Shown piece after piece: positions 46,261-54,726 of a DNA stretch of 64,000 nucleotides. The DNA comes from Streptomyces roseirectus. Its GTDB lineage: Bacteria; Actinomycetota; Actinomycetes; Streptomycetales; Streptomycetaceae. The notes below the pieces were generated by a model. That model had not been told where the DNA came from and did no database searches. It saw only the letters and a program-made list of their open reading frames with translations. Made by a program: the position numbers and the translations under genes. Position 1 is the stretch's first letter, and each line of letters starts with the position of its first letter. Location: contig NZ_CP060828.1 of the NCBI RefSeq assembly GCF_014489635.1, positions 806,001 to 870,000 of the forward strand, in the 5' to 3' direction.

Positions 46261-46570
46261 TCCCACCTCGCAGCCGCCCGCGCCGGACGAACCGCTCCGC
46301 GAACTGCAGGCGGCCAGCGAGTTGCTGAAGGCGCTGGCCTCCCCCGTGCGCGTCGGCATCGTGCGCGAGCTGGCGCGGGGCGGGAAGTACGTCCATGAAC
46401 TGGTCGCGGTGCTCGGCGTGAGCCAGCCGCTCGTGTCGCAGCACCTGCGGGTGCTGCGCAACTCGCGGATCGTGACGACGCAGCGCCAGGCCCGCGAGAT
46501 CCAGTACTTCCTGACGGACGAACACGTCGCGCACATCGTGCTGGACGCGATCCGGCACGCGCAGGAGTAG
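46250..46570 (+). CDS. ArsR/SmtB-family metal-responsive repressor
   Basis: This 106-aa protein has a winged helix: ASELLKALASPVRVGIVRELARGGKYVHELVAVLGVSQPLVSQHLRVLRNSRIV, followed by REIQYFLTDEHVAHIVLDAIRHAQE. The C-terminal helix carries D/H-x(n)-H residues (DEHVAH, IRHAQE) resembling the alpha-5 metal site of SmtB/CzrA-type zinc sensors rather than the CxC site of arsenic sensors. It probably represses the upstream His-rich gene and itself. The ATG lies inside an inverted repeat with no normal ribosome site, suggesting leaderless translation. Confidence 0.9.
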   Translation: MATVPTSQPPAPDEPLRELQAASELLKALASPVRVGIVRELARGGKYVHELVAVLGVSQPLVSQHLRVLRNSRIVTTQRQAREIQYFLTDEHVAHIVLDAIRHAQE

Positions 46571-46702
46571 CGCGAGCCCCGGCCGCCGGGCGGATTTTGA
46601 CGGTCGCTTCCTCTGTGCTGGACGAACGCTGGACGGGCGTTAACCGGCCTCCCGAGAGGGTGAGTTCACCACTCCACTCAAGGGACATCGAGGGGCTGAC
46701 TC

Positions 46703-47491
46703 ATGAACGACGCCGTCCGGCCGCAGCGCAGGGCCGTCCTCGCCGGAGGGCTCGCGGTGGCCACCACCGCCGTCCTCGCCGGCTGTTCGTCGACGGACGG
46801 ATCCGGACCGGCCAAGGCGGTGAGCGCCGGTACGCCGTCGCCCGCCGCCTCCCCGAACGCCGCTCCCCCGGCCGCCCGGCCCGCCACCGCGCGGGCCGCC
46901 TACGCGCGGCTGCTGGAGGGCAACGAGCGCTGGGTGAAGGGGACGCCCCAACACCCCGACCAGAACCCGGCCAGGCGCGCGGCCCTCGCCCCCGAGCAGA
47001 AGCCGTACGGTGTGGTCGTCTCGTGCATCGACTCGCGGGTCCCGCCGGAGCTGGTCTTCGACACCGGGATCGGCGACCTGTTCGTGATACGCACCGGCGG
47101 GCAGGTCGTGCAGCCGGTGGTCGCCGGGTCCGCCGAGTACGGGCCCCTCACCGCGGGCTCCCCGCTCATCGTCGTGCTCGGGCACCAGAACTGCGGTGCG
47201 ATCAAGGCGGCGTACAAGGAGCTGAAGAGCGGCGGACGGCTGCCGGGCGACCTCCAGTCGATCGTCGAGGCCCTGCGCCCGGCGTACCGGGAGATCGCCA
47301 AGGTCAAGCACGCCGATCCGGTGGACGCGATGATCCGCGCCCACGCGAACCGCACCGCCGCCGACCTGCGCTCCAGCGACGTCCTCGCCCCGCTGGTGAA
47401 GAAGGGCGAGCTGACCGTGGTCAGCGCCTACTACTCGCTCGACACCGGCCGGGTGGAGACGCTGGCGGGGGCGCCGTCCGGAGTGCGGTGA
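46703..47491 (+). CDS. Exported beta-class carbonic anhydrase (lipoprotein)
   Basis: This 262-aa protein begins QRRAVLAGGLAVATTAVLAGCSS, a Tat-like start with a lipobox cysteine, followed by an Ala/Pro/Ser-rich spacer. The catalytic domain has the beta-carbonic anhydrase zinc ligands: Cys with the Asp/Arg dyad in VSCIDSRVPPE, and His and Cys in LGHQNCGAI. It hydrates CO2 at the outer face of the membrane. Extracytoplasmic beta-carbonic anhydrases of this type are common in streptomycetes. It lies downstream of the ArsR gene on the same strand, 132 nt away, and requires zinc, which may explain the neighbourhood. Confidence 0.92.
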   Translation: MNDAVRPQRRAVLAGGLAVATTAVLAGCSSTDGSGPAKAVSAGTPSPAASPNAAPPAARPATARAAYARLLEGNERWVKGTPQHPDQNPARRAALAPEQKPYGVVVSCIDSRVPPELVFDTGIGDLFVIRTGGQVVQPVVAGSAEYGPLTAGSPLIVVLGHQNCGAIKAAYKELKSGGRLPGDLQSIVEALRPAYREIAKVKHADPVDAMIRAHANRTAADLRSSDVLAPLVKKGELTVVSAYYSLDTGRVETLAGAPSGVR

Positions 47492-47513
47492 ACGACCCTC
47501 CCGCACCCCGGCG

Positions 47514-47873
47514 TCAGCAGCCGCCGATCGCCTCCCCCCGCACGAACCCGCTGAAGCGGTCCGCGAACTCGGCGCTGACGTACAGCTTCCCGCCGTTTCG
47601 CACGAACAGGTGCAGGTGCCGGGCGAGCCAGTCCTGGAAGAGCTTGCCGTCGCGGTGGGCGTCGAAGGCCGCGCGGTCCTTCCAGGCGCCGAGGAAGATC
47701 AGCTCGTTCGGGGTGGGCGGCGGGAGGGAGCCGTCGACGACGGCGGTGTGCAGGCAGTACATGTAGGTGTCCGGCTCACCGTTCCTCACCAGTTCGACGA
47801 GGTCCTTGAGCGCGGCGACGGCCTCCTCCCGCTTGCCTTCGACGTGCCACCACTTGGTGACGATGGAGATCAT
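47514..47873 (-). CDS. Antibiotic-biosynthesis-monooxygenase (ABM) fold protein
   Basis: This 119-aa protein of the dimeric alpha/beta-barrel fold reads VTKWWHVEGKREEAVAALKDLVELVRNGEPDTYMYCLHT, then LIFLGAWKDRAAFDAHRDGKLFQDWLARH, the usual ABM layout. Such proteins act as cofactor-free monooxygenases, haem-degrading enzymes or small-molecule binders. It is the last gene of a six-gene oxidative operon, with its ATG overlapping the stop of the ferritin-like gene. A long frame open upstream through that gene is coincidental; GGGAG before 47873 supports this start. Confidence 0.88.
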   Translation of the reverse strand: MISIVTKWWHVEGKREEAVAALKDLVELVRNGEPDTYMYCLHTAVVDGSLPPPTPNELIFLGAWKDRAAFDAHRDGKLFQDWLARHLHLFVRNGGKLYVSAEFADRFSGFVRGEAIGGC

Positions 47874-49018
47874 GACGAGGCTCCCTTCGGCGTCGGGGTG
47901 TAGTGGAACCGGGGGCAGAGCCGGCGGGCGGGGTGGGCCGGGTCCGGGGTGCGCATCAGGGCGACGGCCTTGTCCTTGAGGGCCTTCATGCCGTGGACGG
48001 CCAGCAGGAGCGGGTCGGCGTCGCGTTCGCCGCCGGGGGCGAGCCTGTCCTTGACCTTCCGGGTCCGGCCGGCGAAGGCGAGGTAGAGGTCGTCGACGAG
48101 CCGGGAGTAGGTGCGGTCGAACTGGTCGAGGGCCAGGTCCTCGGGGCTGTGCGGGGCGCCGGCGCGCTTGACGTGGAACGCCGGGTGGACGGCGTCGTAG
48201 TCGATCGGCACCAGGGAGCCGCGCGGAATCTCGTCGGCGGTCTGGTCGCTGCGGAAGCGGCGTCCGGTCTGGAGTTCGCGGAAGCGGGCGTAGTGCGAGT
48301 ACATCTGCCAGCCGTTGTTGAGGCGGTCCTCGGTGGTGACCTTCTTGGCCTGGCGGCGCGTGTACTGCTCCGGCATGCCCTCGCCCTCGTCCACGATCAT
48401 GTGGATCGCGGCGAGCGCGCTCGCCCGGTCGACGACCTGGATCGCGCGGCCGGCGCCCCCGTAGTAGTGGGTGGCCGCGACCTGGTTGCCGTGGGTGAAG
48501 TCGGCGTCCTGGCAGATCCCCGCCGCCGCGCCGAGCGCGGCGGCGACGGCCTCGTAGAACTCGCCGATGGTGGCGTACCTGCCCTCGACGCGCTGGAGTT
48601 CGTCCAGGGACTTCGCGCCGTGGTAAGGCGACTCGATCCTTACGAAGCTCTCCACGGCGGCGGGGGTGAAGGGCTGGAGGGTGAGCGTGCCGATGCCGGA
48701 GACGAGGGCGCTGTCGAGGGGGTACTCGGGGACCGGGTGGATGTTCTTGGCGGTGCGGAAGGTGACCGGCTCGGTGCTGGGTCTCTCGCCGAGCGCGTTG
48801 AGGACGTTCGCGGCGAGCGTCATGTGCAGCATCTCCTCCATGACGACGCTGCGGATGGTCTGGACCGCCTCGGTGTTGGTGCCGTCCTTGATGGAGTAGA
48901 GGGCGGTGAGGTAGACGGGGATGGTGCTGAGTTCCAGGCCGATGGCGAGCTGGAGGGCGGCCTTCAGCTCGGTCAGGTTCTTCAGGGGGGCCGGTTTGCC
49001 GGTGGGCGGGGTGCTCAC
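47870..49018 (-). CDS. Ferritin-like protein of the VioB/iminophenylpyruvate dimer synthase family
   Basis: This 382-aa protein starts with a GTG inside the GMC stop (GTGA). The N-terminal helical bundle TELKAALQLAIGLELSTIPVYLTALYSI...VVMEEMLHMTLAANVLNALG contains E and E-x-x-H iron-ligand patterns of the ferritin-like domain found in VioB, RebD and StaD, which couple indole-pyruvate imines. The body continues with TPAAVESFVRIESPYHG and HMIVDEGEGMP, another metal-ligand-like segment. The protein is much shorter than VioB (about 1,000 aa), so it is a stand-alone version. It may oxidatively couple or modify a product of the flavoenzymes in the same operon. Confidence 0.85.
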   Translation of the reverse strand: MSTPPTGKPAPLKNLTELKAALQLAIGLELSTIPVYLTALYSIKDGTNTEAVQTIRSVVMEEMLHMTLAANVLNALGERPSTEPVTFRTAKNIHPVPEYPLDSALVSGIGTLTLQPFTPAAVESFVRIESPYHGAKSLDELQRVEGRYATIGEFYEAVAAALGAAAGICQDADFTHGNQVAATHYYGGAGRAIQVVDRASALAAIHMIVDEGEGMPEQYTRRQAKKVTTEDRLNNGWQMYSHYARFRELQTGRRFRSDQTADEIPRGSLVPIDYDAVHPAFHVKRAGAPHSPEDLALDQFDRTYSRLVDDLYLAFAGRTRKVKDRLAPGGERDADPLLLAVHGMKALKDKAVALMRTPDPAHPARRLCPRFHYTPTPKGASS

Positions 49019-50985
49019 GTGAACAGCTCCTCGGCGATCTTGTCACCCGTGTGCAGCGCCAGGGCGGTCATGGTGAGGGTGGGGTTGGAGGTGCCGAGCG
49101 TCGGCATGCTGCCGCAGCCGACGACGTACAGGTTGGGCAGGTCGTGGCTGCGCTGGTACTTGTCGACGACGGAGGTCTTCGGGTCGTTGCCCATGCGGTG
49201 GGTGCCGACGACGTGGCCGGCGCCGGCGACCCAGTAGGTGACGCCGTCGTACTCGACCTCCATGGGGTTGTCGGTGTCGTAGTGGCTGTAGTCGCCGGTC
49301 TCGTACGTGGGCCGCTTCACCTTCCGGGTCATGCCGAGCCTGGCGAAGAGCTGCCGGTTCGCCTCGGCTGCCCAGGGCAGGGCGGCCCGGACGTACTCGG
49401 AGAGGTCGTAGTGGATGACGGGGCGGTGTTTGCCGAGCGCGTCGCGGTAGGTGTCGTCGATGGTGACGCGGTTGCGTTCCTCGGGGTCCTGTTCCAGCTC
49501 CCAGGCGATGCGGAACTGCCGGGGCACGATCTCGCCGATCCGCTTGCGCAGCGCGGCGCCGTACAGCGCGGGGCGTTCGCTGCCGACGAGGTCGATGACG
49601 GTGTCGTAGGGGGCGTTCTCGGGGAAGTTCCAGCCCCAGTTGCCGATCTCGACGCGGAAGGCGGTGCGTTCCCCGCGGAAGGTGCCGTCACGGAAGGCGG
49701 GGATGCCGGAGGTGGAGCCGGGGCCCCGGTAGGCGCCGACGTTGTCGGGGAGCAGGCCCCAGGTGAGCAGCAGGGGGTGGTCCATGAGGTTGCGGCCGAC
49801 CTGTTTGCTCCGGTTGGCGGCCTTGGAGGCGAGGAGCAGGGTGGCGTTCTCGATGGCGTTGGCGGCGAGGACGTAGGTGCGGGCGGTGACGGTGTGGTCG
49901 GTGGGCGGTGCGCCGTCCTGGTAGGTGCGGTACTTGATGCCGGTGACCTCGGCGCCTTGCCCCGTGGTGTGGACGACCTCCATGGCGACGGACTGGCTGC
50001 GGATGGTGACGCGGGCGCGTTCCTCCTCGTCGGGCCGCAGCTTCTCGGGGTACTTGACGATCAGCTCGTACAGGGTCTTGAGCGCGTTGTACTTGGCCTG
50101 GACGGGGCAGATCGGGATGCAGCTGGAGTTGCCCTCGCAGCGCTGGCCGCGTTCGGCGTTCCCGGCGGCGCCGGTGATCCTGTAGTCGGGGGTGGTGGGC
50201 GTGGAGTTGCGGGCGACGGGGGTGTTGCTGATCTTGACCGGGAAGGTGTGCGTGGGCTTTTTCAGGTCGGGCAGCTTGATCTTCAGGTCGCCGATGGTGT
50301 GGCTGATGTACCGGTCGAGGTAACTGGAGGGGATCTCCGCCATCGGGAAGCTGTAGACGCCGTTCTTGAACTTGTCGGTGTTCGCGCTCTTGAAGTACGT
50401 CTTCGGGTCGTCGCCGATGCCCGGGTAGTACTGGTGGGCGACGTCCGCCGCGACGCCGAGGATGTCCCACTCGGCGCGCTCGTAGTACGGCTTGAGGTCG
50501 TCGTAGGTGAGCGGCCAGTCGACGGCCCGCTGGTAGACGGTGCGCATCCGGAAGTCGTTGGGCAGCATGCGCAGGCAGGTGCCGAGCCAGTGCAGGGTGG
50601 TGCCGCCGAGCGAGCGGGCGTAGTCGCTGCCGAAGGGCAGGGGGCCCTTCTGGACGAAGTAGCCCTGGGCGCTGGTGACCGTGTTGCCCTGCGCGTCCTT
50701 GAGCGGCCGGATGTCGAGGACGTCCGGCTGGGGCGCGGAACTGCTCGCCGGGTAGGGGGAGTTGGGGACCTTGAGGAGGGCTTCGTGGTACGCCTCGACG
50801 TAGGTGTCGTACTTGTCGGCGCTGAGCGCCGTGGCGCGGCCGGCCTCCAGGATCAGGATCCTCGGGTGCTCGTCGTCCGCCGCGCACTTCTCGATGACGG
50901 TCTTGGCGACGACGGCGCCCGAGATGCCGCCGCCGACGATGACGAGGTCGTAGTCGGGCTCGGTGGTCTCGGCGGGGTCGGTCAT
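49015..50985 (-). CDS. GMC-family FAD oxidoreductase
   Basis: This 656-aa protein has DLVIVGGGISGAVVAKTVIEK (FAD-binding GxGxxG near residue 13), SLGGTTLHWLGTCLRM (GMC signature region), and the C-terminal catalytic pair His in VVGTHRMGND and Asn in TLGTSNPTLTMTALAL. A cysteine-rich insertion CEGNSSCIPICPVQAKYN is typical of the dehydrogenase branch. It oxidises an alcohol, sugar or similar CH-OH group. It is preceded 23 nt upstream by a gene resembling the small subunit of FAD-dependent sorbitol/gluconate dehydrogenases, suggesting a two-subunit enzyme, although no signal peptide or haem c subunit is present. Confidence 0.92.
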   Translation of the reverse strand: MTDPAETTEPDYDLVIVGGGISGAVVAKTVIEKCAADDEHPRILILEAGRATALSADKYDTYVEAYHEALLKVPNSPYPASSSAPQPDVLDIRPLKDAQGNTVTSAQGYFVQKGPLPFGSDYARSLGGTTLHWLGTCLRMLPNDFRMRTVYQRAVDWPLTYDDLKPYYERAEWDILGVAADVAHQYYPGIGDDPKTYFKSANTDKFKNGVYSFPMAEIPSSYLDRYISHTIGDLKIKLPDLKKPTHTFPVKISNTPVARNSTPTTPDYRITGAAGNAERGQRCEGNSSCIPICPVQAKYNALKTLYELIVKYPEKLRPDEEERARVTIRSQSVAMEVVHTTGQGAEVTGIKYRTYQDGAPPTDHTVTARTYVLAANAIENATLLLASKAANRSKQVGRNLMDHPLLLTWGLLPDNVGAYRGPGSTSGIPAFRDGTFRGERTAFRVEIGNWGWNFPENAPYDTVIDLVGSERPALYGAALRKRIGEIVPRQFRIAWELEQDPEERNRVTIDDTYRDALGKHRPVIHYDLSEYVRAALPWAAEANRQLFARLGMTRKVKRPTYETGDYSHYDTDNPMEVEYDGVTYWVAGAGHVVGTHRMGNDPKTSVVDKYQRSHDLPNLYVVGCGSMPTLGTSNPTLTMTALALHTGDKIAEELFT

Positions 50986-51008
50986 GGTTCCACCTCGGGT
51001 TCTCGGGG

Positions 51009-51491
51009 TCACAGGGGCAGGGCCGGGGGTTCGCCCCAGGAGCCGAAGCCCGGGGGTTTGGCGCCCATGGGGTGCGCTCCGGCGGCGACCCACACCAGGC
51101 CCTCGCGGTGGCTCTGGCCGGAGACGACGTGTTCGACGTCGTCGGCGGTCGAGCCGAAGCGGTCGCGGTAACCGGCGGGCAGGGGGTACCAGCGGCCGAG
51201 GTACCAGAGTTTGACCAGGGCGGCGGCGACCGGTCCGAAGCGGTCGCTGTCGACGATGGCCTCCTTGAACGCCTCGCCGGCGCCGGGGGTGGTCTCGCCG
51301 TCCTCGGTGAGGGCGTCGTCCGCGTAGCGCAGGAACTGGCCGGCCTCGCGTTCGCCGATCATCCGCAGGAGGGTCGCGTAGTAGGTGTCGATCATGCCGG
51401 TGCCGGCGAGTTCCGCGCGGTCGAAGCCGGTGAGTTCGACGGAGAGGTCGGTGAAGATGTTCTTGGGGGTGCGGGGGGTGTCGTTGCCCAT
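51009..51491 (-). CDS. Small dehydrogenase subunit-like protein (FAD-sorbitol/gluconate DH small subunit type)
   Basis: This 160-aa protein begins NIFTDLSVELTGFDRAELAGTGMIDTYYATLLRMIG, matching the start of FAD-dependent sorbitol/gluconate dehydrogenase small subunits (F..LS..LTG...L......Y...L). It then has VAAALVKLWYLGRWYPLPAGYRDRFG, and ends SHREGLVWVAAGAHPMGAKPPGFGSWGEPPALPL. Classical small subunits have a Tat signal and escort the GMC subunit to the periplasm; this one has none, so the complex should stay in the cytoplasm. It sits between the FAD oxidase and the GMC gene in the operon. The family assignment is by pattern only. Confidence 0.65.
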   Translation of the reverse strand: MGNDTPRTPKNIFTDLSVELTGFDRAELAGTGMIDTYYATLLRMIGEREAGQFLRYADDALTEDGETTPGAGEAFKEAIVDSDRFGPVAAALVKLWYLGRWYPLPAGYRDRFGSTADDVEHVVSGQSHREGLVWVAAGAHPMGAKPPGFGSWGEPPALPL

Positions 51492-51509
51492 GCGGGTGCT
51501 CCCGTGGGG

Positions 51510-52976
51510 TCAGAGGAGGGTGCGGTTGAGGGGGCTGAGGTCGAGGGGTGCGGACAGGTCGGGTTCGAAGGCGGAGTCGACGGACTGCTGGAACGTGAAG
51601 AAGCCCTCGGGGTCGGCGGCCTTCTTGATCCGCCGCAGCTCGGCCAGGTTCCGCTCGCCGTAGTAGGCGGTGGCCCACTTCTCCTGGAGGGGGTCGATGT
51701 AGTTGACGTAGGCGCCCTGGAAGTCGTCCTTCATCGCCTCGCCGAGGCGGACGGCCCACTCGACGTTGGCGCGGGTGTCGGCGGGGTCGGCCCAGATGGC
51801 CTTGACCTCGAAGACGTACCGCTTGTCGCGGTGCGGGTAGGGGCCCTGGCCCGCGAGTGCCGGGTCGGCGACCTTGCCCCGGCCGTGCGTCCACACGGCG
51901 AAGGTGTCGGTCGAGGGCGCGGTGGCCATCGCGTCCCGGAGGGTCCTGATCATCCCCGGGGTCCAGCCCTGCTGGTCGCCGATCATGCCGGAGCGGATGT
52001 ACGCCAGCCGGTCGCCGACGAGGGTGGAGCGGCCGATGGCCATCTCCAGCCTGGGCAGCGGCATCGAGTGCAGGCGGACGTCGAGGGGGTTCAGCTTCAG
52101 CATCGGCGCGAGCAGCGCGGCGCCCTCGGCGTAGGGGCCGTTGTGGACCGGCGTGATGCGGAACACCGGGATCCTGCGGGTGGGTTCGGCGGGGTCGGGG
52201 TCGTGGCCGACATAGCCGTAGGCGGCCATCTGCGGCGGGAGTTTCGCCGCCCACGCGTCGTAGGCGGCGATGACCTCCTCGGCGCGCTCCAGGCGGTAGG
52301 AGAGGGCGCCGCCGAGGACGGTGTCGGCGGGCGGTTTGTGCAGTCGCAGGGTCATCTCGACGGCGACGCCGAAGTTCCCCCCGCCGCCGCCCCGGCACGC
52401 CCAGAACAGGTCCCGGTCCTCCTTCGCGGCGGCGTCGGCGGTGAGCGTGCGCAGGGTGCCCGAGGCGTCGACCAGCTTGATCATGGTGACGTTGTCGCTG
52501 CCGAGGCCGTAGGAGCGGGAGACGAAGCTGTAGCCGCCGCCCAGCAGGAAGCCGGGCAGCCCCACGGTGAGGCAGCCCCCGCCGACCGGGATCAGCCCGT
52601 CGCCGGCGCGGTCGGCGTACCCGTACACGTCGTTCCACAGGGCGCCCATCTGGACGGTGAGCTGTCGCGCCTCCTTGTGCGGGGTGATCGTCCGCATCAG
52701 GCCGAGGTCGAGGACGATGCCGCCCCGGTTGAGGCAGTACCCGGCGGCGCTGTGGCCGCCGCCGCGCACCGTCAGGGGGCGTTCGGTGTCTTTGGCGAAC
52801 GCGAGGGCGAGGGCGACGTCGGCGGTGGAGTTCGCGCGGATCACGAGGGCCGGGGGTGTGCGGGTGCGGCCGTTGTCGATGGCGACCGTCCTCGCGTACT
52901 CGGCGCTGCCGGGTTCACAGACGTAGCCGCTGAGCCTGCGGGCCAGCTTGTCGACGGCGGTGCGGAAGCCGGGCAC
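51510..52976 (-). CDS. FAD-linked oxidase (berberine-bridge-enzyme-like, PCMH type)
   Basis: This 488-aa protein starts at a GTG 2 nt after the DyP stop, with its ribosome site inside the DyP end. TVRGGGHSAAGYC contains the histidine for 8-alpha-histidyl-FAD attachment, and VGGGCLTVGLPGFLLGGGYSF contains a cysteine placed as in bicovalent members. YVNYIDPLQEKWATAYYGERNLAELRRIKKAADPEGFFTFQQSV is the BBE C-terminal domain, although the usual N-x-x-Y ends differently. Such oxidases remove hydride from sugars, alkaloids or alcohols and give hydrogen peroxide, which the coupled DyP peroxidase could use. Confidence 0.9.
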   Translation of the reverse strand: MPGFRTAVDKLARRLSGYVCEPGSAEYARTVAIDNGRTRTPPALVIRANSTADVALALAFAKDTERPLTVRGGGHSAAGYCLNRGGIVLDLGLMRTITPHKEARQLTVQMGALWNDVYGYADRAGDGLIPVGGGCLTVGLPGFLLGGGYSFVSRSYGLGSDNVTMIKLVDASGTLRTLTADAAAKEDRDLFWACRGGGGGNFGVAVEMTLRLHKPPADTVLGGALSYRLERAEEVIAAYDAWAAKLPPQMAAYGYVGHDPDPAEPTRRIPVFRITPVHNGPYAEGAALLAPMLKLNPLDVRLHSMPLPRLEMAIGRSTLVGDRLAYIRSGMIGDQQGWTPGMIRTLRDAMATAPSTDTFAVWTHGRGKVADPALAGQGPYPHRDKRYVFEVKAIWADPADTRANVEWAVRLGEAMKDDFQGAYVNYIDPLQEKWATAYYGERNLAELRRIKKAADPEGFFTFQQSVDSAFEPDLSAPLDLSPLNRTLL

Positions 52977-52978
52977 GG

Positions 52979-54589
52979 TCACTTCTCCTCCGCGGTGCCG
53001 AACGCGGTGAGCGCGCTCAGGCTCGGGACGAAGAAGTACTCGCCGCCGCGCATGGTCACCCACTGGCCGACGGCCTGCGTGAAGGTGTGGCTCATCGGCG
53101 TCGGGAAGTGCGGGGGCTCCGGCTGCGGCTTGGCGAAGTCGAGCTGGTTGTGGGAGGCGTAGATCTTGGGCCAGGGCTGCGGGACCTGCGTGGGCGGCGG
53201 GGTCCGTCGGGGCAGGGTGCCGATCACCGGGTCGAGGCCGCTGCCGGGGACGAGGAAGTCCTGGTAGTTCGCCCAGGCCGCCTGGATGAACTCGAACTGG
53301 TCGGGGATGCTGCTCTGCGCGCACAGGAACAGCAGGCCGACCTTGCCGTCCTCCGGCTTCGGGTCCAGGGTCACCTTGCCGTAGCTGATGCCCCGGCGGA
53401 CGATCCGGTTGGCGCGCTCCTGGGTGAGCGGCACCCCGAACTGGCGCTGTTTGTCGCCGCGCGGGTTGGTCTTGCGGATGTGCGCCTGGAAGGGGCAGCG
53501 GACGGCGTCGACGTCCTCGTCGTAGGCGAAGTTGTTCGGCTCGGCGCCGAGTCCGGCCGTGTCGCGCTCCAGGACCGGGGTGCCGTCCTGGAAGCGGCCC
53601 ACCATGTAGGCGCCGGCGAGGGCGACGTCGTGCGGGGTGGCCGGGGGTGTCGTGGGGTGGGCGTGCTGGGCGATCTTCGCGGCGAGGGCCTTCTCGCCGG
53701 CGCGGAAGGCGGGGACGTCCTGCTCCAGCTTGCGGTACACGAAGTAGGAGCCGTAGGCGGTGGACCTGTCGCCGCCGGGGTCCTTGAGGAGGACCAGGTC
53801 GAGGGGGGCGCTGGGGTCGTAGCGGTCGATGCCGCCCTGGCGGGTGCGGGCGCGGTCGATGTCGTCGGCGAAGAAGAGGGGCTGGCTGATGCCGTCGACG
53901 AAGCCGAAGTGCTCACGTACGGGGGCCTGGGCGTTCCACTGGCCGGACGCGTCCAGGCGCATCGCGGCGCCGGTCTCCTCGTGGAGGTGGGCGGCGATGT
54001 CCTTGAGGTCGTTCCTGAGCCGCTTGAGGAGCGGGTCGAGGCGGTTGGTGGCGTGGTCGTCTGCGGCGACGAGCAGGACGTGCAGGGTGTTGCGGAAGCC
54101 CGGCTCCCACTGGTCGTCCTTCGGGTCGTTGAGGAACCCCGCGCGCTGTTTGGCGCCGGCGAGGAAGGACGGGTCGTCGGGGGTGGCGTCCGGGCCGAGT
54201 CCCAGGTCGCGGTAGCAGGCGGCGGAGAGCATCACGCCGACGAAGACCTTGCTCGCGTCCTCGACCGCTTGCTGTGCTCCGGCGGGGTTCGCCTCGGTGG
54301 CCGCCAGCGTCGCCCGGTAGGCCCGCGCTTCCTCCCGCTGCCGGTGGGCGGAGGTGACGAGCTTCGAGGTGACCAGTCCGGCGAGCCACTGTCTGGCCTT
54401 CTTCCGGTCGGCCGCGTCGGCCGTCTTGAAGGTGACGAACAGGTGGCGGCTGTGGTCGCGGCCGTGGCTCTTGAGGATGTTGCCCTGGAGGTCCTTCAGC
54501 ACCGCCACCAAGGCGGCCTGGGTGTTGCGGGTCGGCGGGATCTCCGGGAGGTCCGGATTGATGGCGGTCTGTTTGAGGTCGATGGCCAT
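52979..54589 (-). CDS. DyP-type haem peroxidase
   Basis: This 536-aa protein has the DyP hallmarks GFVDGISQP (the G-x-x-D-G motif, catalytic aspartate), the proximal histidine in CPFQAHIRKTNPRGD and the distal arginine in RIVRRGISYG. There is no twin-arginine signal, so it is cytoplasmic, unlike many Streptomyces DyPs. Length exceeds that of compact A/B-type enzymes because of insertions, suggesting a C/D-type (P/V-class) enzyme. It is first in the six-gene operon; the FAD oxidase follows after 2 nt. It would consume hydrogen peroxide from the flavoenzymes to oxidise an aromatic or amine substrate. Confidence 0.93.
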   Translation of the reverse strand: MAIDLKQTAINPDLPEIPPTRNTQAALVAVLKDLQGNILKSHGRDHSRHLFVTFKTADAADRKKARQWLAGLVTSKLVTSAHRQREEARAYRATLAATEANPAGAQQAVEDASKVFVGVMLSAACYRDLGLGPDATPDDPSFLAGAKQRAGFLNDPKDDQWEPGFRNTLHVLLVAADDHATNRLDPLLKRLRNDLKDIAAHLHEETGAAMRLDASGQWNAQAPVREHFGFVDGISQPLFFADDIDRARTRQGGIDRYDPSAPLDLVLLKDPGGDRSTAYGSYFVYRKLEQDVPAFRAGEKALAAKIAQHAHPTTPPATPHDVALAGAYMVGRFQDGTPVLERDTAGLGAEPNNFAYDEDVDAVRCPFQAHIRKTNPRGDKQRQFGVPLTQERANRIVRRGISYGKVTLDPKPEDGKVGLLFLCAQSSIPDQFEFIQAAWANYQDFLVPGSGLDPVIGTLPRRTPPPTQVPQPWPKIYASHNQLDFAKPQPEPPHFPTPMSHTFTQAVGQWVTMRGGEYFFVPSLSALTAFGTAEEK

Positions 54590-54726
54590 GCCGCCCTTAC
54601 TGTCCGCGACGACCCGTGACTAATCTTGGCCAGCTCCTCGCCCTCCGCATCCGCCATGGGTGAGGAGAAACGTCGCGAACTGCACGGATGTGCGATGCCG
54701 CGGGGGGCCTGCGAGGCACGGGAACA

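Noticed and set aside
47874..49046. Upstream extension of the ABM frame across the ferritin-like gene
   Set aside because: It is out of frame with the real ferritin-like gene; the ABM ATG at 47873 has its own ribosome site and overlap with the preceding stop.
50986..52638. Upstream extension of the GMC frame across the FAD oxidase gene
   Set aside because: The translated text is Arg/Pro-rich and out of frame with the FAD oxidase; the GMC start at 50985 has GAGGTGG upstream.
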